Positions 36,663 to 44,917 of a stretch of 51,179 nucleotides of DNA are shown piece after piece. Numbering within the stretch: the stretch's first letter is position 1; each line of letters opens with the position of its first letter. Source of the DNA: Cyclobacteriaceae bacterium (GTDB lineage Bacteria; Bacteroidota; Bacteroidia; Cytophagales; Cyclobacteriaceae); the NCBI GenBank assembly GCA_020436085.1, contig JAGQYM010000032.1, positions 1 to 51,179 on the forward strand, written 5' to 3'. Under the pieces are notes generated by a model. It saw nothing but the letters and a program-made list of their open reading frames with translations. It ran no database searches and was not told the origin of the DNA. The position numbers and the translations under genes were made by a program.

Positions 36663-36849
36663 ACATTTAAGAATTGAATTGTATTCTATTTTGTCCAAAA
36701 TCGCACGGACACACTTTCCATGTCTTCCCTAAAGTTAGAATTTCTGGTTTTATTTTTAGCCTGCCAGATGAAATATACCCCACAATGGAAGAGAAATTGG
36801 GCGGTATTAGGGGGATGCAAAGTGGACGCGCATTTTTGCCGAAATTAAC

Positions 36850-37341
36850 CTATTGCGCACTCGCTGATTTTCTCACTCTAAACCACTTGAATTTCAGCCG
36901 ATTGAATAACGCAATTCCGATGATGGTTACTGCCACAGAAGCCAATATCACCATCCCTGAAAAGGACTGACCGGGTATTCGTGTAAGCACCTCCGAAAAG
37001 AAGGCTGCATATAAACCGACAACTGAATAGTACATAAATGTGCCATGGAGTCGTTGCCACGATTTTATTTTCTTTCTAAAGAAAACGGGAATCATTCCCC
37101 CCATTAAGGTTAGCAAGCTAAAAATGGCTGCTACATGAAATGGACCGAAGTGACCAAGTAATCCATACAACATGAAAGAACTCAGATTCATGGTGAGCAT
37201 GCAAAAGAAATAAGTGTACCCAATTGCCACATGCAATCGGGTGCCCTTGGTTTTAATTATTACAATTGTTCCGGTGAACATCGACATTAAAGCCATGATC
37301 ACATGAAACAGACCGGTGGTGCTGTGAATGATTGTTTCCAT
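36850..37341 (-). CDS. DUF2306-like membrane protein
   Basis: 163 residues with about five membrane helices (roughly 8-29, 37-58, 66-88, 99-120, 127-146). Histidines lie within or near helices (FHVIMALMSMFTG, RLHVAIGYTYFF, GPFHVAAIFSLL, QRLHGTFMYYS) in the pattern of the DUF2306 family, which is thought to be haem- or quinone-related but is not characterised. The C terminus is basic. It lies about 30 bases after the stop of the next gene cluster and has no clear partner. The region between it and the PKD gene (36663-36849) holds only the candidate promoter of the PKD gene. Confidence 0.72.
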   Translation of the reverse strand: METIIHSTTGLFHVIMALMSMFTGTIVIIKTKGTRLHVAIGYTYFFCMLTMNLSSFMLYGLLGHFGPFHVAAIFSLLTLMGGMIPVFFRKKIKSWQRLHGTFMYYSVVGLYAAFFSEVLTRIPGQSFSGMVILASVAVTIIGIALFNRLKFKWFRVRKSASAQ

Positions 37342-37369
37342 TTCGTCTTGCTAGATGCTTACTACAGTG

Positions 37370-37897
37370 CTACTTCTTGACAAGGTTGAGTTCAATGAAT
37401 TTCATCCAGGTGTTACCGTCTCTCGAATATTCACCTACTTCATTCCACGATTTCTGTTTTGGATTCAACAATATCGTGTAGCGGGTTTTACCTCCGGTTG
37501 GTATGTCAAATCCCCACTCGAACTTGTTGTCATCAAGGATACGGAAGTAGGCATCAGTTGAATAACCTTCCTTTGCGTAGGACCTGAATTTGTACTGCTT
37601 TGTGAAGGGATCGAAGTTCAACACAGCAAAGGCCTGAAACTCAGTTTGACCATTTGCCTTTCCAGTTCCCTCGATCGCCAATGTGAGCCCATCAAGTTTC
37701 CACTCGATATGCTCAGTCTGATCGAGTTCTCTTTCACCTTGCTGCGTAATTACTTTGGCTTTACCCGCCCAGTCGCCTGCGAGGTAAGCAAGTTTCTGCA
37801 TGGCCTCTTTGCATTGTGGAGAGAAGTCTGGACGCTGTGCCCAGACATTAGCATTAAAAGCAACTAGTGCTCCGATTATCATGATTATTGTTTTCAT
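37370..37897 (-). CDS. Secreted DUF1579-like (lipocalin-type) protein
   Basis: 175 residues. A signal peptide ends near NVWAQ. The mature part is beta-rich: YLAGDWAGKAKV, EHIEWKLDGLTLAIEGTG, FQAFAVLNFDPFTKQYKF and FEWGFDIPTGGKTRYTI follow the order of the DUF1579/lipocalin-like family. Function is unknown; such proteins may bind small hydrophobic molecules in the periplasm. The start codon lies directly below a palindromic operator (37902-37926) that is identical in its 17-base core to one before the membrane protein/regulator operon, so this gene is probably controlled by the neighbouring winged-helix regulator. Confidence 0.72.
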   Translation of the reverse strand: MKTIIMIIGALVAFNANVWAQRPDFSPQCKEAMQKLAYLAGDWAGKAKVITQQGERELDQTEHIEWKLDGLTLAIEGTGKANGQTEFQAFAVLNFDPFTKQYKFRSYAKEGYSTDAYFRILDDNKFEWGFDIPTGGKTRYTILLNPKQKSWNEVGEYSRDGNTWMKFIELNLVKK

Positions 37898-37901
37898 ATT
37901 T

Positions 37902-37926
37902 ATAAACTGGTTTATTTTATAAACTA
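37902..37926. promoter_or_regulatory. Operator: palindromic site before the DUF1579-like gene
   Basis: GTTTAT-TTT-ATAAAC at 37910-37924, plus an extra ATAAAC half-site at 37902-37907. The 17 bases GTTTATTTTATAAACTA are identical to the site at 38882-38898 read on the other strand. It lies 4-29 bases before the ATG at 37897. Confidence 0.65.
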
Positions 37927-37941
37927 AATGGATAAAAAAAA

Positions 37942-38226
37942 TTATTTATTGATATACTGTTTCAATGCGTTCACGTAGTTTTCAAAAGCACTCAATCCTT
38001 TCTTAGTAACAGCGCATGTGGTGAGTGGCTTCTTTCCTTTAAATGATTTTGTCACTTCAATGTATCCCGCCTCTGAAAGCTTGTCTATTTGTACGCTCAG
38101 GTTTCCTGCAGTGGCACCCGTCTGCTCTTTAATGAACGTGAACTCCGCTGAATCGACACTCATCAACAATGACATGATGGCCAGCCTCAATTGTGAATGA
38201 AGTAGTGGATCGAGTTCTTTAAACAT
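37942..38226 (-). CDS. Winged-helix transcriptional regulator
   Basis: 94 residues. The fold is a short MarR/ArsR-like winged helix: LHSQLRLAIMSLLMS (helix 1), FTFIKEQTGATAGNLSVQ with the recognition helix NLSVQIDKLSEAGY, then the wing EVTKSFKGKKPLTTCAVTKKG and a C-terminal dimer helix FENYVNALKQYI. This matches the small HTH_34-type winged-helix family. It is coupled to the membrane protein gene upstream by an 8-base overlap. Two copies of the same palindrome flank its neighbours, so autoregulation and control of the adjacent secreted protein are likely. One cysteine (TTCAV) in the wing could sense redox, but this is speculation. Confidence 0.88.
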   Translation of the reverse strand: MFKELDPLLHSQLRLAIMSLLMSVDSAEFTFIKEQTGATAGNLSVQIDKLSEAGYIEVTKSFKGKKPLTTCAVTKKGLSAFENYVNALKQYINK

Positions 38227-38803
38227 TTTTTTCGCGCATGTTCTTTAATAAATAACCTGGAATAAGGTAGCCACAACCGATAGCAACCGCTCCAACCAGA
38301 TATTGATTTAGAGGACTCACTAAAAAGCAGAGAATTCCGAAAGCATAAAAACTAATGCCCCCCATCATCAATGGTCTGAACCGTAATATGATTCCCGTAA
38401 GGAATGTCGGCACTGAGGTAATCACTAGCACAACTGGATTGACATTGAATCCAATGTTTTGCATAAATATTATAAAAGGAAGGATGCTGAAGCCATAGCT
38501 GATCCACATCCACATATTGATTTTATCCAAGTGTGTTTTCTTGCCAGCCTTACGACCTTGCTTTGATCCATAGATCATGGTTATAATCCAGGCTGGGATT
38601 GCTATTAACCACACAGCATATGGGTAGGGGAAGTCAGTGAACTTGTATAGGCCATACATTCCCAAATTGGCTAACAGAATGGCCCAGCCCCAAAGGATAA
38701 AGTAGAAGCTATTGTTCAGCAGATTGCCCTGTGCCTGCCTGATCATGGTCTGAATCAGGTCCAGGCTCTGTTGAGGGGAAAAATCGTTGGTTTCAGTGCT
38801 CAT
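38219..38803 (-). CDS. Multi-pass membrane protein paired with winged-helix regulator
   Basis: 194 residues. A cytoplasmic helix (QQSLDLIQTMIRQAQGN) precedes about five or six membrane helices (roughly 30-52, 62-78, 97-112, 120-140, 145-160, 165-182). The wording (SFYFILWGWAILLANLG, YPYAVWLIAIPAW, GYLIPGYLLK) is seen in Bacteroidota proteins always found before a small winged-helix regulator. Function is unknown; a sensor or transporter coupled to the regulator is plausible. The gene has a perfect -7 element (TATATTTG) and an operator just upstream. Confidence 0.75.
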   Translation of the reverse strand: MSTETNDFSPQQSLDLIQTMIRQAQGNLLNNSFYFILWGWAILLANLGMYGLYKFTDFPYPYAVWLIAIPAWIITMIYGSKQGRKAGKKTHLDKINMWMWISYGFSILPFIIFMQNIGFNVNPVVLVITSVPTFLTGIILRFRPLMMGGISFYAFGILCFLVSPLNQYLVGAVAIGCGYLIPGYLLKNMREKNV

Positions 38804-38870
38804 ATTTGTTTTGATTGATTTTTGGCCTCAAAAACCCTGTTTTCGAGCCTCATTACTCCCTTATACGGAA

Positions 38871-38878
38871 CAAATATA
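38871..38878 (-). promoter_or_regulatory. -7 promoter element (TATATTTG) of the membrane protein/regulator operon
   Basis: Exact TAnnTTTG match on the minus strand, 68 bases before the ATG at 38803. The palindromic operator lies directly upstream of it, in the -33 to -10 spacer. Confidence 0.6.
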
Positions 38879-38881
38879 AAG

Positions 38882-38900
38882 TAGTTTATAAAATAAACTA
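38882..38900. promoter_or_regulatory. Operator: 19-base palindrome overlapping the regulator promoter
   Basis: TAGTTTATAAAATAAACTA is a perfect inverted repeat (GTTTAT-AAA-ATAAAC with TA flanks). It sits between the expected -33 and -7 boxes of the operon, the place where a bound repressor would block RNA polymerase. Its minus-strand core equals the site at 37910-37926. Confidence 0.7.
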
Positions 38901-38943
38901 AAATGTTTTAAAGAATTATGAATTAGAAATGTTTCTAGATGGC

Positions 38944-38976
38944 AAAAAAGAAGGTGCCATTGGCACTTTCTTTTTA
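38944..38976 (-). terminator. Terminator of the VWA-protein gene
   Basis: On the minus strand AAAGTGCC-AAT-GGCACCTT forms a stem and is followed by TTCTTTTTTG. It starts 18 bases after the VWA gene's stop. The plus strand also has a T-run, so it may work both ways. Confidence 0.8.
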
Positions 38977-38993
38977 TGGTCAAATCAAACAAT

Positions 38994-40163
38994 TTACTTC
39001 CAATCAAAATTTAGAGCCCTGGCTTTTTCCCGAATGGCTTTGATCATAGCGGCATCCAGCATCGAGTCATCATTTTCGTTGGTGCTATGAGAGGCGATAT
39101 ATTCCTGACGCTTCTTATTCAGTGCTTGAATTTCATTTTGAATTTTCTTTCGTTCTTCAGCCTTTTGAGCCACGTACTTTGTGCGTTGTTCCGTAGACAT
39201 TCCCTGCATTTCTGGAGGAAGCTCTTGCGCAGGTGCAGACGCGATGATCTCTTCATCCTCTTTCGCTGCATCGACTAAATCCCATGAAGAGTTTTTATAA
39301 GCATGCGAACTTTTTGAAACAGCTCTCTCCACTTTATTGGCCTGGCCATAACTCTCAGCATTTCTGTCCTGCGTAGCCTGGGCAGCTTTCTTTTGCTCGC
39401 CTGATGCACCGTAATAAAGATAAGTCTTGTTGAGACGCTCATTGCAAGAAGCGATCTGATCGTCATAGGGTGTAGCGATATATACAGTTTTACGATTCTG
39501 CTCAATGCTCATGTAACTTCCACCCGCGATGTCGGCACCATCTTTCCAACTGGTTCTCATTCCTTCATCAAAGTTTCCGCAGAAGATCGTGTTCACTACG
39601 ACACCTTTTTCTTTTGCTACACCACATGCCAGGCGATACGAAACTGATCCTTGTGTGAATGGTTCGTTCCCAGCAATGAAAATCATTTTCAAATCGGCAG
39701 GAGAGGTCGACCATGAAAGCTGGTTAAGTGAAGTTTTGATCACCTGACCGCAAAACTCGTTACCTCCGTTGGTTGACAATGCAAACAGCTTTTCTGAGAT
39801 AAGATCTAGGTCATCTGTTAATCCACTAACCTGCCGAATGTAGCCTTCAGAAGAGGGGAGCCCGTCATTGCCATATTCATACAAGGCAATTTTGATACTG
39901 GGTCTCGATCCATCTCCGCATTTTGCCGCTGCCAGTTCATTCACAATTTTCCATAGCTGAGATTTGGCCTGGTCGATGAGGCCGTCCATACTGTTGCTGG
40001 TATCCAACAACAAAGCCAGCATGATTCGCTGATCTTTTGCGGGGCTCTTTACCGGTAAACACTTTTCTGTGTGAATGGATTTGAATCCCGTTCCGATGAT
40101 GACAGCAAACATCACGAAGACTAGCTTCACTATCCTTGGAATCATTTTGTTTCTGGTTTTCAT
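38994..40163 (-). CDS. Von Willebrand factor A domain protein, exported
   Basis: 389 residues from the ATG at 40163; other ATGs at 40217 and 40145 are possible. A hydrophobic signal (about 10-32) comes first. The VWA domain (about 45-225) has the metal-binding MIDAS motif DTSNS in ALLLDTSNSMDG; NGGNEFCG and AGNEPFTQGS continue the fold. After it lie a spacer and a C-terminal coiled coil (AEERKKIQNEIQALNKKRQE). The metal site looks complete. VWA proteins usually bind partner proteins, often in MoxR-type maturation systems, but no MoxR gene is nearby. The function here is unknown. It ends at a strong terminator. Confidence 0.82.
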   Translation of the reverse strand: MKTRNKMIPRIVKLVFVMFAVIIGTGFKSIHTEKCLPVKSPAKDQRIMLALLLDTSNSMDGLIDQAKSQLWKIVNELAAAKCGDGSRPSIKIALYEYGNDGLPSSEGYIRQVSGLTDDLDLISEKLFALSTNGGNEFCGQVIKTSLNQLSWSTSPADLKMIFIAGNEPFTQGSVSYRLACGVAKEKGVVVNTIFCGNFDEGMRTSWKDGADIAGGSYMSIEQNRKTVYIATPYDDQIASCNERLNKTYLYYGASGEQKKAAQATQDRNAESYGQANKVERAVSKSSHAYKNSSWDLVDAAKEDEEIIASAPAQELPPEMQGMSTEQRTKYVAQKAEERKKIQNEIQALNKKRQEYIASHSTNENDDSMLDAAMIKAIREKARALNFDWK

Positions 40164-40300
40164 AATTCTGATGGTTTGAATTTTGACTATAGGATGCAAC
40201 CGCCAGTCAGATTCCATACCGTCAAAGCAGAAATTTTGAAAATGGGCCGTTGAGACTAAAAAAGGCCTATTTTAATTAACAAGAGATGTAGTGTTCTAGA

Positions 40301-41581
40301 TCAGTTTTTATAAACGACCCCGCCCTTAATCACAAACTCCACCTTTTCAAACTGTTTGAGATCCCCCAGTTCCTTTCCCTTCACCGCAATGATGTCAGCA
40401 TATTTGCCCTTTTTGATAGAGCCGACTTTGTCATCCCATTTCAAAAGCCGGGCTGCGTCAATGGTGGCCGATTGGATAGCCTGCATCGGGGTCATGCCAT
40501 ACTTCACCATGTAGGGGAGTTGCTTTGCATTCCACCCGTGGGGATAAACTCCACTGTCAGTGCCGTAGGCGATCTTTACTCCAGCCGCCACCGCTTTCCT
40601 GAACCCACTGCGTTGTGCTTCTGTAGTTTCTTCATTTTTCGTAAGGTACTCCTTTGGCCATCCTTCGCGCTGGCCCACTTCTGTGATGTAGTCTCCATTA
40701 TAAATATCGGCCACGAGGTAAGTGCCCTGCTTTTTCATCATTGCAATACCCTCATCATCAATAAGTGATCCATGCTCGATAGACTGCACTCCGGCACGAA
40801 TTGCATTTTTGATTCCTTCTGCTCCGTGCGCATGTGATGTTACTTGTGCTCCATACTTTGTCGCTTCGGTAACTGCTGCATGCAATTCTGATTCTGAAAA
40901 TTCTGGCACTCCAGGTTTTGTTCCGCTGGTAAGTACCGCGCCTGTTGCCATGATCTTAATGAAGTCCGCACCGCCATTCAAAAGTTGACGTACTTTTTGT
41001 TTCACCTCATCTTCAGAATCGGCAACACCAAAACGCATGGTAGACGGTAACTCAATATCGTGCGCGATGCCGGTGATGTCACCACTTCCGCTTGTTGTAG
41101 TAATGTAAGTGCCTGCCACTTGCATCCTCGGTCCGGGCACCAGTCCTTCGTTGATGGCATTGCGCAAAGCAACATCAGTAAACACTCTCCATGTGCCGAC
41201 ATCTCTCACTGTTGTGAATCCAGCCATTAGAGTCTTCCTGGCATTTCGTACCCCGGCAAAGGCGTATTCAGCTTCCGACTTTTCTAGCGGTCCGGCAGGA
41301 CTGGATGATTGATTATCCACGAGATGTGTGTGGCAGTCGATCAGCCCGGGGGTAACAATATAACCGGACAAATCTATTACAGTTGCATCTTTTGGTACGG
41401 CAGTGTTAGCGGGTTTCACGTCAACGATTAACTCACCCTGAACGAATATGAGTTGGTTCGAAGTGATAGTTCCTTCTTCAGTATTTACCAATTGTCCCGC
41501 TTTTATAACGATGAGAGTTGGTAATTGCTGAGCAAAAGTGAACTGGGTCAGGAAACAGAATAAGGCTGTTCTTATGTTCAT
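40301..41581 (-). CDS. Secreted amidohydrolase (prolidase/imidazolonepropionase-like)
   Basis: 426 residues. A short signal peptide ends near TFAQ. The amidohydrolase barrel has the metal ligands HTH in DCHTHL (His84, His86), the carboxylated-lysine position in FIKIMATGAV (Lys209), His250 in TSHAHG, His270 in IEHGS and Asp342 in YGTDSG. The wording agrees with the Xaa-Pro/Xaa-Arg dipeptidase-like branch of the family, found outside the cytoplasm in many Bacteroidota. The likely substrate is a dipeptide or cyclic amide. It is divergent from the S10 carboxypeptidase gene, which fits shared peptide breakdown. Confidence 0.85.
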   Translation of the reverse strand: MNIRTALFCFLTQFTFAQQLPTLIVIKAGQLVNTEEGTITSNQLIFVQGELIVDVKPANTAVPKDATVIDLSGYIVTPGLIDCHTHLVDNQSSSPAGPLEKSEAEYAFAGVRNARKTLMAGFTTVRDVGTWRVFTDVALRNAINEGLVPGPRMQVAGTYITTTSGSGDITGIAHDIELPSTMRFGVADSEDEVKQKVRQLLNGGADFIKIMATGAVLTSGTKPGVPEFSESELHAAVTEATKYGAQVTSHAHGAEGIKNAIRAGVQSIEHGSLIDDEGIAMMKKQGTYLVADIYNGDYITEVGQREGWPKEYLTKNEETTEAQRSGFRKAVAAGVKIAYGTDSGVYPHGWNAKQLPYMVKYGMTPMQAIQSATIDAARLLKWDDKVGSIKKGKYADIIAVKGKELGDLKQFEKVEFVIKGGVVYKN

Positions 41582-41643
41582 TGAGGTTTGATTTGAATCG
41601 TGATGGCGAATGGAATCAAGTTAGCCAAAGGCGATGTAACTTC

Positions 41644-41673
41644 TCTTTTGACGCCCTCCAAATTTTAGTACTT
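41644..41673 (+). promoter_or_regulatory. Candidate promoter of the S10 peptidase-molybdoenzyme operon
   Basis: TTTTG (41644-41648) and TACTTTG (41667-41673) lie 18 bases apart, resembling the TTTG / TAnnTTTG pair but one base short in the -7 box. Transcription would start about 25 bases before the ATG at 41706. Confidence 0.35.
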
Positions 41674-41705
41674 TGAGCTTCCTTTTACTATCCAATACAA
41701 TAACT

Positions 41706-43226
41706 ATGAAATTATTCAATCGACTTTTCCCATTGGTATTATCTGTTTTGATTTTACCATTCTCGGTGTTTTCGCAAGCAAAAAATGATACGATTCCCAA
41801 AGGCGAGGTTTCGACCACGAGCCAGTCTGTAAGAATTGACGGCAAGGTGATCACTTATAAGGCAATGGCAGGGACCATGCTACTGCGTAATGACAAGGAT
41901 GAACCGATCGCATTACATGGATTCACAGCCTATTTCAAAGATGGTGTGACCGACTCAAGAACGCGACCTATCAGCTTTGTTTTTAATGGAGGTCCAGGCT
42001 CATCGTCCATTTGGTTGCACATGGGTGTGATCGGGCCGAAGCGCGTTGTAGTAACCGATCCTGGATTTACTCCAGCTGCACCGTACACGCTTGAAGACAA
42101 CAACTCTTCTATTCTGGATGTGTCAGACATCGTAATGATGGATCCTATCGGCACCGGCCTTAGCCATGCCGTTGGAAAAGCAAAGAACAAAGACTTCTGG
42201 GGTGTAGATCAGGATATTAGAATGATCAGTCAATTCATCAAACAGTTTATTACTGAGTATGATCGCTGGAACTCTCCCAAGTATCTCATTGGCGAAAGCT
42301 ACGGTACGTTTCGCAATGCAGGTGTAGTTAACTATCTGCAAGAAAATATTGGAATGGCGATGAATGGAGTGGTAATGGTTTCTGCCGTTTTTGATTTGCG
42401 AACACTGGTGTTTGCTGCCGGTGACGACATCTCATACGTAATGAACTTACCCACTTATGCAGCCACCGCATGGTATCACAACAAGGTGCAAAACAAGCCC
42501 GCTAGCTTGGATGCATTTCTAAAGGAAGCACGTGAGTTTGCCAAAGGAGAATATACTACTGCGCTAATGGAAGGAGATGGTTTGACTGGAGCAGCGAGAG
42601 AAAAAGCACTTGATCGCCTTTCGTATTTCACTGGCTTGAATAAGTCATATCTTGACAAGGCTAACTTACGCGTGACTGAACCCGAATTCACGGAAGAGTT
42701 GTTGAGAGCAGAACGGAAAACCGTAGGACGATTAGACGCGCGCTTCACAGGCATTAATCAAGACCCTCTTAGTCAATACTCAGTTTACGATCCACAGAGT
42801 TCTTCCATCAGCCCTGGCTACACCGCGTTGTTTATGGATTACTTCTACAATACGTTGAAAGTAAACAAGGCCAACACTTACTTCACCTCTGCTTATGCCA
42901 GAGAAGGATTTGATTGGGACTGGGATCATGCCTTTGGTGGAGGTTTTGGTTTTCCAACGCCACCGAACACTGGACAAGACATGGCGCAAGCAATGTCAAG
43001 AAATCCTCACCTGAAGATTTTAATTCTGAACGGACTTTATGATTTGGCCACGCCTTTCTATGGTGTTGAGTATTCAATTGATCACCTTGGATTGGAGAAA
43101 GAAATAAAATCCAACATCATCATGAAATACTACGAGGCGGGTCATATGATGTACACACATCGTCCCTCGTTAGAGAAATTCAAAAAGGAAACCGCGGAGT
43201 TTATTCTCCAAACCAGCAAGCGCTAA
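41706..43226 (+). CDS. Secreted serine carboxypeptidase (peptidase S10)
   Basis: 506 residues from the ATG at 41706. The signal peptide ends at about residue 24 (SVFSQ). The alpha/beta-hydrolase core carries FNGGPGSSS (93-101), the nucleophile Ser198 in IGESYGT, the acid in NGLYDLATPF and the histidine in EAGHMMYTHRP, so the Ser-Asp-His triad is complete. It should remove C-terminal residues from peptides in the periplasm or outside. Three bases separate it from the Tat-exported molybdoenzyme gene. An eight-residue pattern, DWDWDHAFGG, is a normal feature of this bacterial branch. Confidence 0.9.
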   Translation: MKLFNRLFPLVLSVLILPFSVFSQAKNDTIPKGEVSTTSQSVRIDGKVITYKAMAGTMLLRNDKDEPIALHGFTAYFKDGVTDSRTRPISFVFNGGPGSSSIWLHMGVIGPKRVVVTDPGFTPAAPYTLEDNNSSILDVSDIVMMDPIGTGLSHAVGKAKNKDFWGVDQDIRMISQFIKQFITEYDRWNSPKYLIGESYGTFRNAGVVNYLQENIGMAMNGVVMVSAVFDLRTLVFAAGDDISYVMNLPTYAATAWYHNKVQNKPASLDAFLKEAREFAKGEYTTALMEGDGLTGAAREKALDRLSYFTGLNKSYLDKANLRVTEPEFTEELLRAERKTVGRLDARFTGINQDPLSQYSVYDPQSSSISPGYTALFMDYFYNTLKVNKANTYFTSAYAREGFDWDWDHAFGGGFGFPTPPNTGQDMAQAMSRNPHLKILILNGLYDLATPFYGVEYSIDHLGLEKEIKSNIIMKYYEAGHMMYTHRPSLEKFKKETAEFILQTSKR

Positions 43227-43229
43227 AAA

Positions 43230-44453
43230 ATGACTTCAAGGCGGAGATTCATTACACGCAGCGCGCTGGCTTCGCTTGTTGCAGTCATAGGAACAGACAT
43301 AGTCTTCGGAAAGAACCTTTTCGAGGACTATGTTCCTTTATTTTTAGATCAGCAAGATCCTGCATCTGCTTTTGGTAAAGTGAAGGATATGATTGTGCTG
43401 AACGATCGGCCGTGGAATGTTGAAGCATTGGCGCATCATCTTGACGATGCCGTAACTCCTGCCAGCAAGATGTTTATTAGGAATAACGGACTAATTCCAA
43501 CCGATGTTGATCCTGCAAAATGGACACTTACAATCGATGGTGAGTCCGTTGCACAAAGCAAGATCTACACGCTGCAAGACTTAAAAACGAAATTTAAACC
43601 TTCCACTTATCAACTGACGCTGGAGTGCGGAGGAAATGGCAGAGGAGAATTCAATCCACCGGCCAGTGGAAATCAATGGGGCGTAGGCGCAGTTTCGTGT
43701 GCCCGATGGACAGGAGTTCGAATGAGAGATTTGTTAAATGACGTGGGTTTAAAGAGCGATGCAGTTTATATCGGTTACTATGGTGCCGACTTGCATCTCA
43801 GTGGTGATTTAAACAAAGATTCAATTTCTCGCGGTGTGCCCTTGGCCAAGGCATTGCAAGACGAAACGTTGCTTGCCTATCAAATGAATGGTGAAGACAT
43901 TCCACTAATACATGGGTTTCCCCTCAGGCTAGTAGCAGGAGGGTGGCCAGCTTCCGCATCAGGCAAATGGGTAAAGCGAATTGTCGTGAGAAACAAAATT
44001 CATGATGGAGAGAAAATGGGAGGCGATTCGTACAGGATGCCTTGTAAGCCGGTAGCGCCCGGAGCCGAAGTGTCGGATGAAGACATGTGTATCATTGAGT
44101 CGATGCCTGTGAAATCAATCATTACTTATCCAAAATCCGGTGCGATTATCAATGGTGGAAAAAAGCTAGCACTTCGAGGACACGCATGGGCTGGAGAACT
44201 GGAAGTAAAAGAGATGCATCTTTCGTTCGACTTTGGGGCAACATGGAAACAATGTCGGCTTACATCACCCGCTAATCGATTGGCCTGGCAGCAATGGGAC
44301 ATTGATATTCAACTTCCCCAAATGGGATACTATGAGCTTTGGGCTCGCGCCACTGACAGCATGGGAAATGCACAACCGATGGTTGTTCCTGGTTGGAACC
44401 CGAAGGGCTACCTCAACAACGCTTGTCATAGAATCGCAGTAAAAGTAGTGTAG
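43230..44453 (+). CDS. Tat-exported sulfite-oxidase-family molybdoenzyme (SorA-like)
   Basis: 407 residues. A twin-arginine signal SRRRFITRS starts at residue 3. The molybdopterin domain has the molybdenum-binding cysteine 133 in LECGGNGRGEF, and GVRMRDLL, YYGADLHLS and PLIHGFPLRLVAGGW follow the family order. The C-terminal Mo-co dimerisation domain (about 290-405) begins after SMPVKSIITYPKSG. The enzyme oxidises sulfite or a related substrate and passes electrons to a cytochrome. The adjoining cytochrome c gene supports that. MogA at 22573-23103 may supply the cofactor. Substrate is not proven by sequence. Confidence 0.9.
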   Translation: MTSRRRFITRSALASLVAVIGTDIVFGKNLFEDYVPLFLDQQDPASAFGKVKDMIVLNDRPWNVEALAHHLDDAVTPASKMFIRNNGLIPTDVDPAKWTLTIDGESVAQSKIYTLQDLKTKFKPSTYQLTLECGGNGRGEFNPPASGNQWGVGAVSCARWTGVRMRDLLNDVGLKSDAVYIGYYGADLHLSGDLNKDSISRGVPLAKALQDETLLAYQMNGEDIPLIHGFPLRLVAGGWPASASGKWVKRIVVRNKIHDGEKMGGDSYRMPCKPVAPGAEVSDEDMCIIESMPVKSIITYPKSGAIINGGKKLALRGHAWAGELEVKEMHLSFDFGATWKQCRLTSPANRLAWQQWDIDIQLPQMGYYELWARATDSMGNAQPMVVPGWNPKGYLNNACHRIAVKVV

Positions 44454-44454
44454 G

Positions 44455-44916
44455 GTGGAAGACAGATTTATCAAATTAGTCCGACTGGCCGTTCAGGCGG
44501 TTTCATTGGTACTTGCTGTGTGCGCGCTGATGACAATCGGACTCATTTACTTTCAGGTTTTTTATCAACCGTCACATTTTGAGTTTGGAGAGACAAAGCA
44601 ACTTGGGGTTGTTACCTCTATCGATGACGTAAAGGATGGAGTTCACCTGCCAACGGGTCTAAAAGTCGATGTGAATTTTGAATTGGTGGTCACTAACTGT
44701 ACAGGATGTCACTCTGCAAAATTGATTACGCAAAATAGAGCAAATGCTGACGGATGGAGCAACATTATCACCTGGATGCAGGAGACGCAAAACCTGTGGG
44801 ACCTCGGTGAAGACAAAAGCTTAATTGTAGATTATCTCTCAAAAAATTACGCACCCGAGCAACAGAGCAGGAGAAAGCCTCTGGCCAATGTCGAGTGGTA
44901 CGAACTCGAGGATTAA
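44455..44916 (+). CDS. Membrane-anchored monohaem cytochrome c (SorB-like partner)
   Basis: 153 residues from a GTG start one base after the molybdoenzyme stop. One N-terminal membrane helix (about 10-36) anchors the protein. The haem-binding motif CTGCH lies at 82-86, and ITWMQ supplies a likely axial methionine near 108. The segment before the haem (ETKQLGVVTSIDDVKDG) is an extra spacer. Wording QNRANADGWSNIITWMQ agrees with small cytochromes paired with sulfite dehydrogenases. It should accept electrons from the enzyme upstream and pass them to the respiratory chain. The stop codon is one base from the convergent ABC permease stop. Confidence 0.85.
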   Translation: MEDRFIKLVRLAVQAVSLVLAVCALMTIGLIYFQVFYQPSHFEFGETKQLGVVTSIDDVKDGVHLPTGLKVDVNFELVVTNCTGCHSAKLITQNRANADGWSNIITWMQETQNLWDLGEDKSLIVDYLSKNYAPEQQSRRKPLANVEWYELED

Positions 44917-44917
44917 G

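Noticed and set aside
40257-40273. Palindrome AAAAAAGGCCTATTTT after the amidohydrolase gene
   Set aside because: The palindrome has no loop and one mismatch, so it would not form a stable hairpin.
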